The position numbers were made by a program, and so were the translations under genes. A stretch of DNA of 64,000 nt, from contig CANMIX010000001.1 in assembly GCA_947497985.1 (NCBI GenBank), positions 62,001-126,000 on the forward strand. Direction: 5' to 3'. Each line of letters opens with the position of its first letter. Within the stretch, counting starts at the first letter, position 1. Below are positions 52,609 through 59,918 of the stretch, in pieces. Under the pieces are notes generated by a model. The model searched no databases, was not told the DNA's origin, and saw only the letters and a list, made by a program, of their open reading frames with translations. The DNA comes from an uncultured Paracoccaceae bacterium. GTDB lineage: Bacteria > Pseudomonadota > Alphaproteobacteria > Rhodobacterales > Rhodobacteraceae.

Positions 52609-52678
52609 TCCGATTTGACTAGATTGCAGTCCAAAGCACTGGCAGAAGTCAGTTTGTAACAGGCATATCGAGGGTCAA

Positions 52679-53440
52679 ATGGGTCAGTTGTTGGACCGGG
52701 TGCTCCACCGTCGGGCGTGGCGTTTCTGGCGTAAAGCCGCACAGAGCGCCCCAAAAACACCGCTGGGAACGTTGCGCGGTCAATTGAACCAGGCCCGCCG
52801 CCTGCGCCAGCATCTGGACCGGGTGGTCCATATCGCCGAAGGGCGGCTAGCCTTGCCTCAGATCGGCTCCTCGGCCTTTCCCAAACCCCATGGCACCGAC
52901 TGGTCCTGGCGACCGGAACTGTGGCGTGGTCCACTGGCAACTCCCGGGCTCTCATCAGTTCAAAACAAGGCCCGCCTCGGTTCTGAGGTGCAGATGTTTC
53001 ATGACTGCGCTTCCTCTGAAATCACATTGCGCCAGTTGCGCAACAGCCGCGAGTCCGATCTGGCCCCCTTTGGCCTTCGAATGGACGTGTTCAAATTTGA
53101 TGGCTCTTTCCTCAGTCTGGTGGTCGAACTTCCTCCGGCGGCAGCACAGGGCCTTGCCAAACAACATCTGATCCGGGTGAATTGTTTGACCGAAAGCGAG
53201 CAGCCCATCGAAATTTTTGCCCGGCTGAACATTCAACATGGACCCAACACCGAACAGCTGGTGCGTGAGATGTCATCCGATCAAAAGGATCAGGTGGTCG
53301 AATTTGACCTCGCCTATTCCCGATTGAATGAAAAACGCATCGAGAAACTGTGGTTGGACCTGATCTTTGAGGCGCCGGACCTGAACCAGGTGATCCTGCG
53401 CGACCTCACTTTCTTGCGCATGCCGCGCGCCGCTCTTTGA
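52679..53440 (+). CDS. DUF6478-like protein
   Basis: 253 residues. It starts LLDRVLHRRAWRFWRKAAQS and has LGSEVQMFHDCASSEITLRQ, RMDVFKFDGSFLSLVVELP and LNIQHGPNTEQLVREM. It resembles DUF6478 proteins, a family I associate with Rhodobacteraceae; that assignment is from memory. No membrane segment or catalytic motif is visible. The next small gene begins 26 bases after it and is probably in the same transcript. Confidence 0.65.
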   Translation: MGQLLDRVLHRRAWRFWRKAAQSAPKTPLGTLRGQLNQARRLRQHLDRVVHIAEGRLALPQIGSSAFPKPHGTDWSWRPELWRGPLATPGLSSVQNKARLGSEVQMFHDCASSEITLRQLRNSRESDLAPFGLRMDVFKFDGSFLSLVVELPPAAAQGLAKQHLIRVNCLTESEQPIEIFARLNIQHGPNTEQLVREMSSDQKDQVVEFDLAYSRLNEKRIEKLWLDLIFEAPDLNQVILRDLTFLRMPRAAL

Positions 53441-53465
53441 CCCTAATGCTTGGACCAGAAACGCG

Positions 53466-53843
53466 ATGACCAAACTGACGCTCAGCAAAACCCGTTTCCG
53501 CAATGGTCTGTGGGAAGGTCGGATCGAAGGCAAACCCACCTATGGCGGCCGCCCTATGGTGGAGGTGCGCCTGTTTGATACGGTGCTGGCGGACGTCAAT
53601 CTGGCCGAAGGCGACCGCGCCAACGTCTGGACCCTTTCGATCCCGATCCCAACACATGCGGTGTGCGAAGGGGTTCAGACCTTTGTCATCTTTGACACCA
53701 TGGAAAACATCAAACTGGGTGAATTTACCCTGATCGGTGGCGATCCCGCCAGCGACGACATCCGCGCCGAGATCGAGCTGCTGCGCGCAGAGCTCGACAT
53801 GTTAAAACGCGCCTTCCGTCGTCATTGCCGCGAGACCACCTGA
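53466..53843 (+). CDS. Uncharacterised 125-residue protein
   Basis: Begins LTLSKTRFRNGLWEGRIEG, continues as a beta-rich domain (VEVRLFDTVLADVNLAEGD, WTLSIPIPTHAVCEGVQTF) and ends in a coiled-coil-like helix (IRAEIELLRAELDMLKRAFR). The C-terminal heptads suggest oligomerisation. It follows the DUF6478-like gene in the same direction, so the two may work together. Function not recognised. Confidence 0.65.
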   Translation: MTKLTLSKTRFRNGLWEGRIEGKPTYGGRPMVEVRLFDTVLADVNLAEGDRANVWTLSIPIPTHAVCEGVQTFVIFDTMENIKLGEFTLIGGDPASDDIRAEIELLRAELDMLKRAFRRHCRETT

Positions 53844-53852
53844 CCTGATCGC

Positions 53853-54596
53853 CTATTTCAACGCCTGAAACTGTTCTACCAGCACCTGCATCAACTGCGC
53901 ATGTGGGATGGGGCCAAAACTGGCGCGCGCGGCACCAACCTGCCGGGCGTCTTCTAGTGTGATCCCACGTATAAACGCATTCACCGGCAGCGGGCTTTCG
54001 GAGCAGACCCGCGCCAACAGATCCAGATCCCGCAGCCCCGGAACAAAGAAACTGCTGCCGCCGGCCTCAGCATAGGCCGACGCGCGTTCCAGCGCTTCTG
54101 GCACCAATGCTGCGTGTTTGTCCGTATCCTGTTCCTTTAGAAACAGATCTGTACGTGCATTGATAAAGATATGCGCATTGGCGGCGCGCACAGCAGCCAC
54201 CCGACTGGCTTGTTCCGCAATCTCATAAAGCTCCGGGGTTCCAATCACCTGATCTTCGAAATTCAAGCCAATCGCACCGGTCTCAACCAGGCGCGTTACA
54301 TTTTCTGTCAGCTGCTCCGGTGCCCGCGCATAGCCACCTTCAAAATCAATGGTCACCGGCAGGTCGGTTGCACCAACGATCTGGCGCGCGGTCTCAAGCA
54401 GGCGGTCCAGCGGGATGGCTTCGCCGTCCGCATAGCCCTGCGCCGCCGCCAACGGAAAGCTGCCCGTCGCAATCGCCTTGGCCCCGGCGGTGGCAATGGC
54501 ACGCGCGCTGCCCGCGTCCCAGATATTATACAGCACCACGGGATCCCCCGGTTGATGCAGCGCGGCAAAGGTTTTGGCACGGGTTTCATAGGTCAT
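53853..54596 (-). CDS. Isocitrate lyase / PEP mutase superfamily enzyme
   Basis: 247 residues. LYNIWDAGSARAIATAGAKA, IATGSFPLAAAQGYADGEA and LPVTIDFEGGYA carry the D-x-x-S/G and metal aspartate/glutamate pattern of this TIM-barrel superfamily; GLNFEDQVIG follows, and FINARTDLFL is the usual R-T-D motif. The KKCGH catalytic motif of true isocitrate lyase is absent, so it is a small PEPM-like lyase of unknown substrate. Start overlaps the ada stop by four bases. Confidence 0.87.
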   Translation of the reverse strand: MTYETRAKTFAALHQPGDPVVLYNIWDAGSARAIATAGAKAIATGSFPLAAAQGYADGEAIPLDRLLETARQIVGATDLPVTIDFEGGYARAPEQLTENVTRLVETGAIGLNFEDQVIGTPELYEIAEQASRVAAVRAANAHIFINARTDLFLKEQDTDKHAALVPEALERASAYAEAGGSSFFVPGLRDLDLLARVCSESPLPVNAFIRGITLEDARQVGAARASFGPIPHAQLMQVLVEQFQALK

Positions 54597-55657
54597 GCAG
54601 ATAGTCTCTCACTGTAGGTTGCTTCCACTTCGATCAGGCGCCGTTTGCGCCAGATCCCACCGCCATAGCCGGTCAGGTTTCCATCGGCCCCAATCACCCG
54701 ATGGCAGGGGATCAAAATGGCGATCTGGTTCTTACCATTTGCACGCGCCACCGCACGGGTTGCGCTGGGGCGGTTCAACTCCTGCGCCAGATCACCGTAG
54801 CTGCGGGTTTGCCCGGCTGGAACATCGCGCAGAGCTTGCCAGACCTCTTGTTCAAACGCGGTGCCATGCAGGGCACAGGGGGTTTCAAACCGTGCAGATC
54901 GACCGGAAAAATAATGATCCAGCTCAGCCGCCAGTTGGTCCATCACCGCAGTGCGACCAAAGCCAAGCCCGCCCGGTTGGCGTTCTTGCAGCCGCCGCAC
55001 CTCGGTCGGCAGGGCCTTGCGATCAAAGAATTCCAACAGATGCAGCCGGTGGGCACAGGCAATGGCCACCATGGTACCCAACGGGGTCTCGATCCAATCG
55101 GCGCGCATCAAGGCATCACGTTGAAACTGCCCCGGCGCCAGTCCAATCCGCCGTCCAAAGGCCGCACGAAAGGCGCTGGCGCTGTCAAAGCCTGCATCGA
55201 TCTGGGCGGCAATCACCGGTTCACCGTCTTTGAGCGTGGTGAACCCCTCCCGCAGGCGACGTTGCCGCGCCATTTCCAAAAATGTCATCGCAAATTGCCG
55301 TTTGAACACCCGACGTACATTGGAGGGGTCAAACCCCATCGCCACAATGTCCCCCTCGCGCCAGCGCCGTGCAGGCTCACGGTCCAACGCCGCCAACAAA
55401 GGCGTCACAATAGGGTCGTCACCCGCAGCCTGATGCAGCGGGCGGCAACGTTTGCAGGCCCGAAACCCTGCATCGATACAGGCCCCCACCGATGGGTAGA
55501 ACTGGCAGTTTTCAAACTTGGGCTTTTTGGCCGTGCAGGACAGGCGGCAAAATATCCCGGTTGAGGTCACGCCAACCCAGGCGCGCCCCTCGTAGCTGTC
55601 ATCGCGGCCCAACAGGGCCTGGTACAGTGTCTTGGAATCAGGAAGCTCAAACATCAT
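54593..55657 (-). CDS. ada: Bifunctional Ada: DNA alkylation repair protein and transcription activator
   Basis: 354 residues. N-terminal AdaA domain with all four zinc cysteines: C37 and C41 in GIFCRLSCTAK, C68 and C71 in FRACKRCRPL; C37 is the methyl-phosphotriester acceptor. The middle is an AraC-type helix-turn-helix (SNVRRVFKRQFAMTFLEMAR). The C-terminal O6-methylguanine methyltransferase has acceptor cysteine near 318 in IPCHRVIGADG. It both repairs and activates the adaptive response, and is probably co-transcribed with the lyase gene downstream. No SOS box upstream. Confidence 0.95.
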   Translation of the reverse strand: MMFELPDSKTLYQALLGRDDSYEGRAWVGVTSTGIFCRLSCTAKKPKFENCQFYPSVGACIDAGFRACKRCRPLHQAAGDDPIVTPLLAALDREPARRWREGDIVAMGFDPSNVRRVFKRQFAMTFLEMARQRRLREGFTTLKDGEPVIAAQIDAGFDSASAFRAAFGRRIGLAPGQFQRDALMRADWIETPLGTMVAIACAHRLHLLEFFDRKALPTEVRRLQERQPGGLGFGRTAVMDQLAAELDHYFSGRSARFETPCALHGTAFEQEVWQALRDVPAGQTRSYGDLAQELNRPSATRAVARANGKNQIAILIPCHRVIGADGNLTGYGGGIWRKRRLIEVEATYSERLSA

Positions 55658-55726
55658 GCCTTCACCCTACTCGATTGCCACATCGGATGACGCCGCAATT
55701 CGGGTAAGCAATTTGTGAAACCTAAC

Positions 55727-55755
55727 AAAAAAGGCCGCCCCAAAAGGGACGGCCT
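55727..55755 (-). terminator. Rho-independent terminator after ctpA
   Basis: On the minus strand: AGGCCGTCCC (55755-55746), loop TTTT, GGGGCGGCCT (55741-55732), then TTTTTG. One G-U pair in the 10-bp stem. It ends the gpmI-envC-ctpA transcript. Confidence 0.9.
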
Positions 55756-55776
55756 GTGTCTGCGTAAAACGCAAGA

Positions 55777-57111
55777 TCAGTTTGGTGCCAGTTTCGACAG
55801 ACCTTTCAGGATATCAATGGCATAGGCCAGCTGATAATCCTGTTCGCGCAGCTCGGCGGCTGCTTCGGCCTTGGCGCGATCTTCTTCGATCTGGCGGATT
55901 TCATCTTCGCTCAGGCTGTCGTTGTTCAGGCTGCCACGCAGATCGGCCTCGGAACGTTGGAAACGGTTTGTGGTTTCCTCTTCCTCCTCGGCATTTGGAT
56001 CACGGCGGGGTTGTTCCACGATGATGTCAGGGCTGACACCCAGCGCCTGGATCGAACGGCCCGACGGCGTGTAATACCGCGCGGTGGTCAGACGCATCGC
56101 GCCGCTGCCCCGCAAGGGCATCACGGTCTGAACCGACCCCTTACCAAAGGACTTGGTGCCGACAACAATGGCGCGGTGATGATCTTGCAGCGCACCAGCC
56201 ACAATCTCGGACGCCGAAGCGGAACCACCGTTGATCAGAACCACCATTGGCAAATCTTCTGCCAGATCGCCGGGCGTTGCGTTGAAACGCTCACCATCTT
56301 CGGGGTTGCGGCCACGAGTTGACACGATCTCACCTTTGTCGAGGAAGGCATCCGACACTTTGATCGCCTGGTTCAACAGACCACCGGGGTTGTTGCGCAG
56401 ATCCAGCACGATGCCTTCGATGTTTTCCACGCCGCCGGCCGCTTCGATCTGTTCTTCCAGACCTGCTGCAAGGTTATCATAGGTCTGATCGTTGAATGTG
56501 GTGACCCGCAGAACCGCCGTCTTGCCTTCGGTACGTGCACGCACCGCCGTCAGGGTGATGGTGTCGCGAATGATTGACACATCAAAGGGTTCATCCGCCC
56601 CTTCACGCACCACAGTGATCACGATTTCTGACCCAACCGGGCCACGCATCAGATCAACCGCTTCGTCCAGCGACAAGCCCAACACGCTTTCGCTGTCCAC
56701 ATGGGTGATGAAATCACCGGCCTCGATGCCGGCTTCTTCGGCAGGGGTGCCATCAATCGGAGAGACAACTTTGACAAAGCCCTCTTCCTGCGTGACCTCA
56801 ATGCCCAGACCGCCAAATTCGCCACGGGTCTGCACCCGCATCGCCGCCGCATCATCGGGCGACAGATAAGACGAATGCGGGTCCAAGGACTGCAACATGC
56901 CGGAAATGGCTGCTTCGATCAGTTCCTTGTCTTCGACCTCTTCAACATATTGCACGCGGATGCGTTCAAAAATGTCACCAAAAAGGTCCAGCTGCTCATA
57001 GACGCTTGTTTCGCCCGCGCCCTCCTGTGCCAGCAGCGGCCCCGTTACATATCCGGTTGCCACAATACCTGCCAGCGTGCCGCCAATTGCGGCCATCGCG
57101 ATTTTCTTCAT
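55777..57111 (-). CDS. Carboxyl-terminal processing protease CtpA (S41)
   Basis: 444 residues. Signal peptide MKKIAMAAIGGTLAGIVATG with PLLAQ before the mature start. PDZ domain FGGLGIEVTQEEGFVKVVSP, GIEAGDFITHVDS; catalytic serine in INGGSASASEIVAGALQDH and lysine in TKSFGKGSVQTVMPL. The C-terminal 70 residues are acidic and glutamine/lysine-rich. ATG 57111 is chosen; ATG 57120 overlaps the envC stop by four bases and is possible. It acts in the periplasm on envelope proteins and is last in the operon. Confidence 0.92.
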   Translation of the reverse strand: MKKIAMAAIGGTLAGIVATGYVTGPLLAQEGAGETSVYEQLDLFGDIFERIRVQYVEEVEDKELIEAAISGMLQSLDPHSSYLSPDDAAAMRVQTRGEFGGLGIEVTQEEGFVKVVSPIDGTPAEEAGIEAGDFITHVDSESVLGLSLDEAVDLMRGPVGSEIVITVVREGADEPFDVSIIRDTITLTAVRARTEGKTAVLRVTTFNDQTYDNLAAGLEEQIEAAGGVENIEGIVLDLRNNPGGLLNQAIKVSDAFLDKGEIVSTRGRNPEDGERFNATPGDLAEDLPMVVLINGGSASASEIVAGALQDHHRAIVVGTKSFGKGSVQTVMPLRGSGAMRLTTARYYTPSGRSIQALGVSPDIIVEQPRRDPNAEEEEETTNRFQRSEADLRGSLNNDSLSEDEIRQIEEDRAKAEAAAELREQDYQLAYAIDILKGLSKLAPN

Positions 57112-57116
57112 GAACG

Positions 57117-58259
57117 TCATCCATTCTTGCCGGTTTCGAACCAAGTTTCGGGGTCCACCGGGCTATTGTCCATTCTCACTTCTATATAGAGCGTTTCTGA
57201 ACGATCAGTTCCAGCCCCTTCACCGCTTAGTGACAAAATAGCATCCGCTTGCGGCGTTTGACCGCCCATCAAACCAACGGGCGTGCCCTCTGGGATCACC
57301 TGTCCTGTCTCACCAAACACTTCGGCGAGGCCGGAAAACACAAACAACGTGTCCGGCTGCGGTTCCAGGATCACCACATTGCCCAGATCAAGCAACGGAC
57401 CACGATATCGGATCGTCGCCGCCGTGGGCGATTCGACCAATGCGCGAGGGCGCGTTGCAACCAACATACCGGGACGTGCAATGCCCGCCGCATCCCGTTG
57501 TCCGTATCCACGCAGCACCAGACCCTGCACTGGCATGTCCAATGCACCGCGCCGGTCGCTGATGTCGCTTCGATCTGCGGCAATCTCTCCACCTGCGATC
57601 TCGGCCAGGCCGCTGGCAAATCCGGTCAATGTCTCGGTCGAGGAAATCAGGATCGCAGTGCGCACCGGATCTTCGGTAAATCGTTTTGGCAAATCGGTGC
57701 GATCCGCAATCGCTGCAGACAAGGCCGTGCGCGCGGTCTGCACCCCTTGCAACCCGTCCTGCAGAGTGCCCAGCGCGCTTTGTTGAAGGATCCGCAGGGT
57801 TTGCACCTCTTGCAGATCGCGTTTTAAGGCGTTCACACGGGCCTGCAGCCCCGGCGTGACCTCGGCCAGCATCATCGCCGACCGCGCCGCGCCCAAAGGA
57901 CCGGCAGGATGCAGCATCAAGACCGGCGGCTCTGACGTTTCAATCGTTTGCAAGATCCCCAAAAGATCCGCAACTTCGTCCTCGCGCGCTTTCAACTGCG
58001 CGCTCAACGCGCTTTCGCGACGGGCAACGCGACGCAGACCGTCGCGCATCGCGGCCAGACCGTCCTCATAGGCCTGTACCGTTTCCGTCAGCGCTTTGAC
58101 CCGATCGCGCGCACCATCTGCTGCGCGCATCTGTAGGCCCGCAGCCTCCAGCCGCGCCGCCGCAGCCTGTGCCGCGGATGCAGGTTCCTGCGCCGCAAGG
58201 GGCGCCCCGCCCAAAAGGGCGATCACCAAAACAGCAGATCGCGCGGCGCGACGGATCAT
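57117..58259 (-). CDS. Murein hydrolase activator EnvC-like protein
   Basis: 380 residues. Signal peptide AVLVIALLGGAPLAAQ; then a long coiled coil (residues about 30-190, ERAARLEAAG-like heptads, VKALTETVQAYEDGLAAM) and a degenerate LytM/M23 domain (VLRGYGQRDAAGIARPGMLV, GNVVILEPQPDTLFVFSGLA). The metal histidines of active M23 enzymes are missing, as in E. coli EnvC, so it should activate amidases rather than cleave wall itself. It overlaps gpmI by four bases, the usual order in Rhodobacterales. Confidence 0.92.
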   Translation of the reverse strand: MIRRAARSAVLVIALLGGAPLAAQEPASAAQAAAARLEAAGLQMRAADGARDRVKALTETVQAYEDGLAAMRDGLRRVARRESALSAQLKAREDEVADLLGILQTIETSEPPVLMLHPAGPLGAARSAMMLAEVTPGLQARVNALKRDLQEVQTLRILQQSALGTLQDGLQGVQTARTALSAAIADRTDLPKRFTEDPVRTAILISSTETLTGFASGLAEIAGGEIAADRSDISDRRGALDMPVQGLVLRGYGQRDAAGIARPGMLVATRPRALVESPTAATIRYRGPLLDLGNVVILEPQPDTLFVFSGLAEVFGETGQVIPEGTPVGLMGGQTPQADAILSLSGEGAGTDRSETLYIEVRMDNSPVDPETWFETGKNG

Positions 58260-59776
58260 TTCAGCAGGCTCTCCCCGGTCATCTCAGCCGGTTGTTCCAG
58301 CCCCATCAGATCCAGCAACGTTGGCGCCAGATCGGCCAAACGCCCATCTTTCAAGGTCGCGCCTTCTGGGCCACCCACCAGCGCCACCGGCACCAGATTG
58401 GTGGTATGGGCCGTGTGGGCACCGCCGGTTTTCGGATCCAACATCTGTTCGCAATTGCCGTGGTCTGCGGTGACGATCATCGCACCACCCGCGGCCTCAA
58501 GCGCGGCGACAACCTGTGCAAGCCCTTGATCCACGGCCTCACACGCCTTGATCGCTGCCTGCAAATCACCGGTATGACCCACCATATCCGGGTTGGCGTA
58601 ATTGGTGACGATCAGGTCATATCCGGCCTCGATCGCTTCGACAAATTTCGCGGTAACTTCGGGCGCCGACATTTCCGGCTGCAAGTCATAGGTCGCAACC
58701 TTGGGCGATTTTGGCATAAAGCGGTCTTCGCCCTCATAAGGCGTCTCCACCCCACCATTCAGGAAGAAGGTCACATGCGGGTATTTCTCAGTCTCGGCCA
58801 GACGGAACTGACGCTTGCCCTGTTTGGACACCCAAGCCCCCAGCGTGTTGACGATTGCACGTTTGGGATAAGCGGTGGTCATATAGGCGTTGTGACCATC
58901 GGAATATTCGACCATGCCCAAGAGACCGGCAAAATTCGGGCGTGGACCAGTCTCGAACTCAGCGAAATCCGCCTCGCCAATGGCGCGCAGGATTTCACGG
59001 GCGCGGTCGGCGCGGAAGTTCAGGCAGAAAAAGCCATCCCCGTCCTGAACGCCGGCATAGTCCCCGACCACGGTGGCTTTGACAAACTCATCCAACTCGT
59101 CGCGCCCATAAGACGCCTCAACCGCTGCGGTGGCGGATGGTTCGGACTGCTGCCCCTTACCGTTGATCATCGCATCATAGGCCTGTGAGACCCGCTCCCA
59201 ACGATTGTCGCGGTCCATCGCATAATAGCGCCCCGTCACGGTCGCGATCTTGGCCCCGTCGGCCATTTTGCCTTCCAGGTCAGCGACGTACCCCAGCGCC
59301 GATTTTGGTGCCACATCGCGCCCATCGGTCACCGCATGCAGATAGACCGGCACGCCTGCGTCGCGGATGGCCTTAATCGCCGCCAGAATATGCGTAACAT
59401 GGCCATGCACACCACCGTCCGAGACCAACCCCATCAGATGGGCGGCACCACCGGTGTCCTTCAGCTTGGCAATGAACGCCTGCAAAGCCGCGTTATCAAA
59501 GAATGAGCCATCCTCGACCGCCAGATCGATCTGCCCCAGATCCATGGCAACCACCCGGCCCGCGCCGATATTGGTGTGGCCCACCTCGGAATTGCCCATC
59601 TGCCCTGTTGGCAGTCCCACATCCGGACCATGGGTGATCAGCTCTGCCATCGGGCAGGTCTTGGCAATCACGTCCAATGTCGGGGTTTGGGCCAGATAGG
59701 GCGCATTGGCGTCGCCCGGCTTGGCACTGCCCCAACCATCCAGAATGCAAAGAACAACAGGTTTGGGTGTACTCAT
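58256..59776 (-). CDS. gpmI: 2,3-Bisphosphoglycerate-independent phosphoglycerate mutase
   Basis: 506 residues. Interconverts 3- and 2-phosphoglycerate with a phosphoserine intermediate and two manganese ions. Metal/nucleophile motifs: VVLCILDGWG (first metal aspartate), S63 in GQMGNSEVGHTN, NYANPDMVGHTGD and VTADHGNCEQM. ATG 59776 is the start; the codon before it is TTG. Product of the glycerate kinase in this window could enter at 2-phosphoglycerate. It is the first gene of gpmI-envC-ctpA. Confidence 0.96.
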   Translation of the reverse strand: MSTPKPVVLCILDGWGSAKPGDANAPYLAQTPTLDVIAKTCPMAELITHGPDVGLPTGQMGNSEVGHTNIGAGRVVAMDLGQIDLAVEDGSFFDNAALQAFIAKLKDTGGAAHLMGLVSDGGVHGHVTHILAAIKAIRDAGVPVYLHAVTDGRDVAPKSALGYVADLEGKMADGAKIATVTGRYYAMDRDNRWERVSQAYDAMINGKGQQSEPSATAAVEASYGRDELDEFVKATVVGDYAGVQDGDGFFCLNFRADRAREILRAIGEADFAEFETGPRPNFAGLLGMVEYSDGHNAYMTTAYPKRAIVNTLGAWVSKQGKRQFRLAETEKYPHVTFFLNGGVETPYEGEDRFMPKSPKVATYDLQPEMSAPEVTAKFVEAIEAGYDLIVTNYANPDMVGHTGDLQAAIKACEAVDQGLAQVVAALEAAGGAMIVTADHGNCEQMLDPKTGGAHTAHTTNLVPVALVGGPEGATLKDGRLADLAPTLLDLMGLEQPAEMTGESLLK

Positions 59777-59918
59777 CAATTCGCTCCGGCGCTGTCTTGT
59801 CCCTGAAAAGGGCTTATTTCCTTGGTCACATGCCTTCTACAGACTTGCGCGCCTTTGGCAAACCACCTTCGCCGCGGCAACATGGCTGTTGTGTTCAACT
59901 TTTACGAATGCGGCACCC

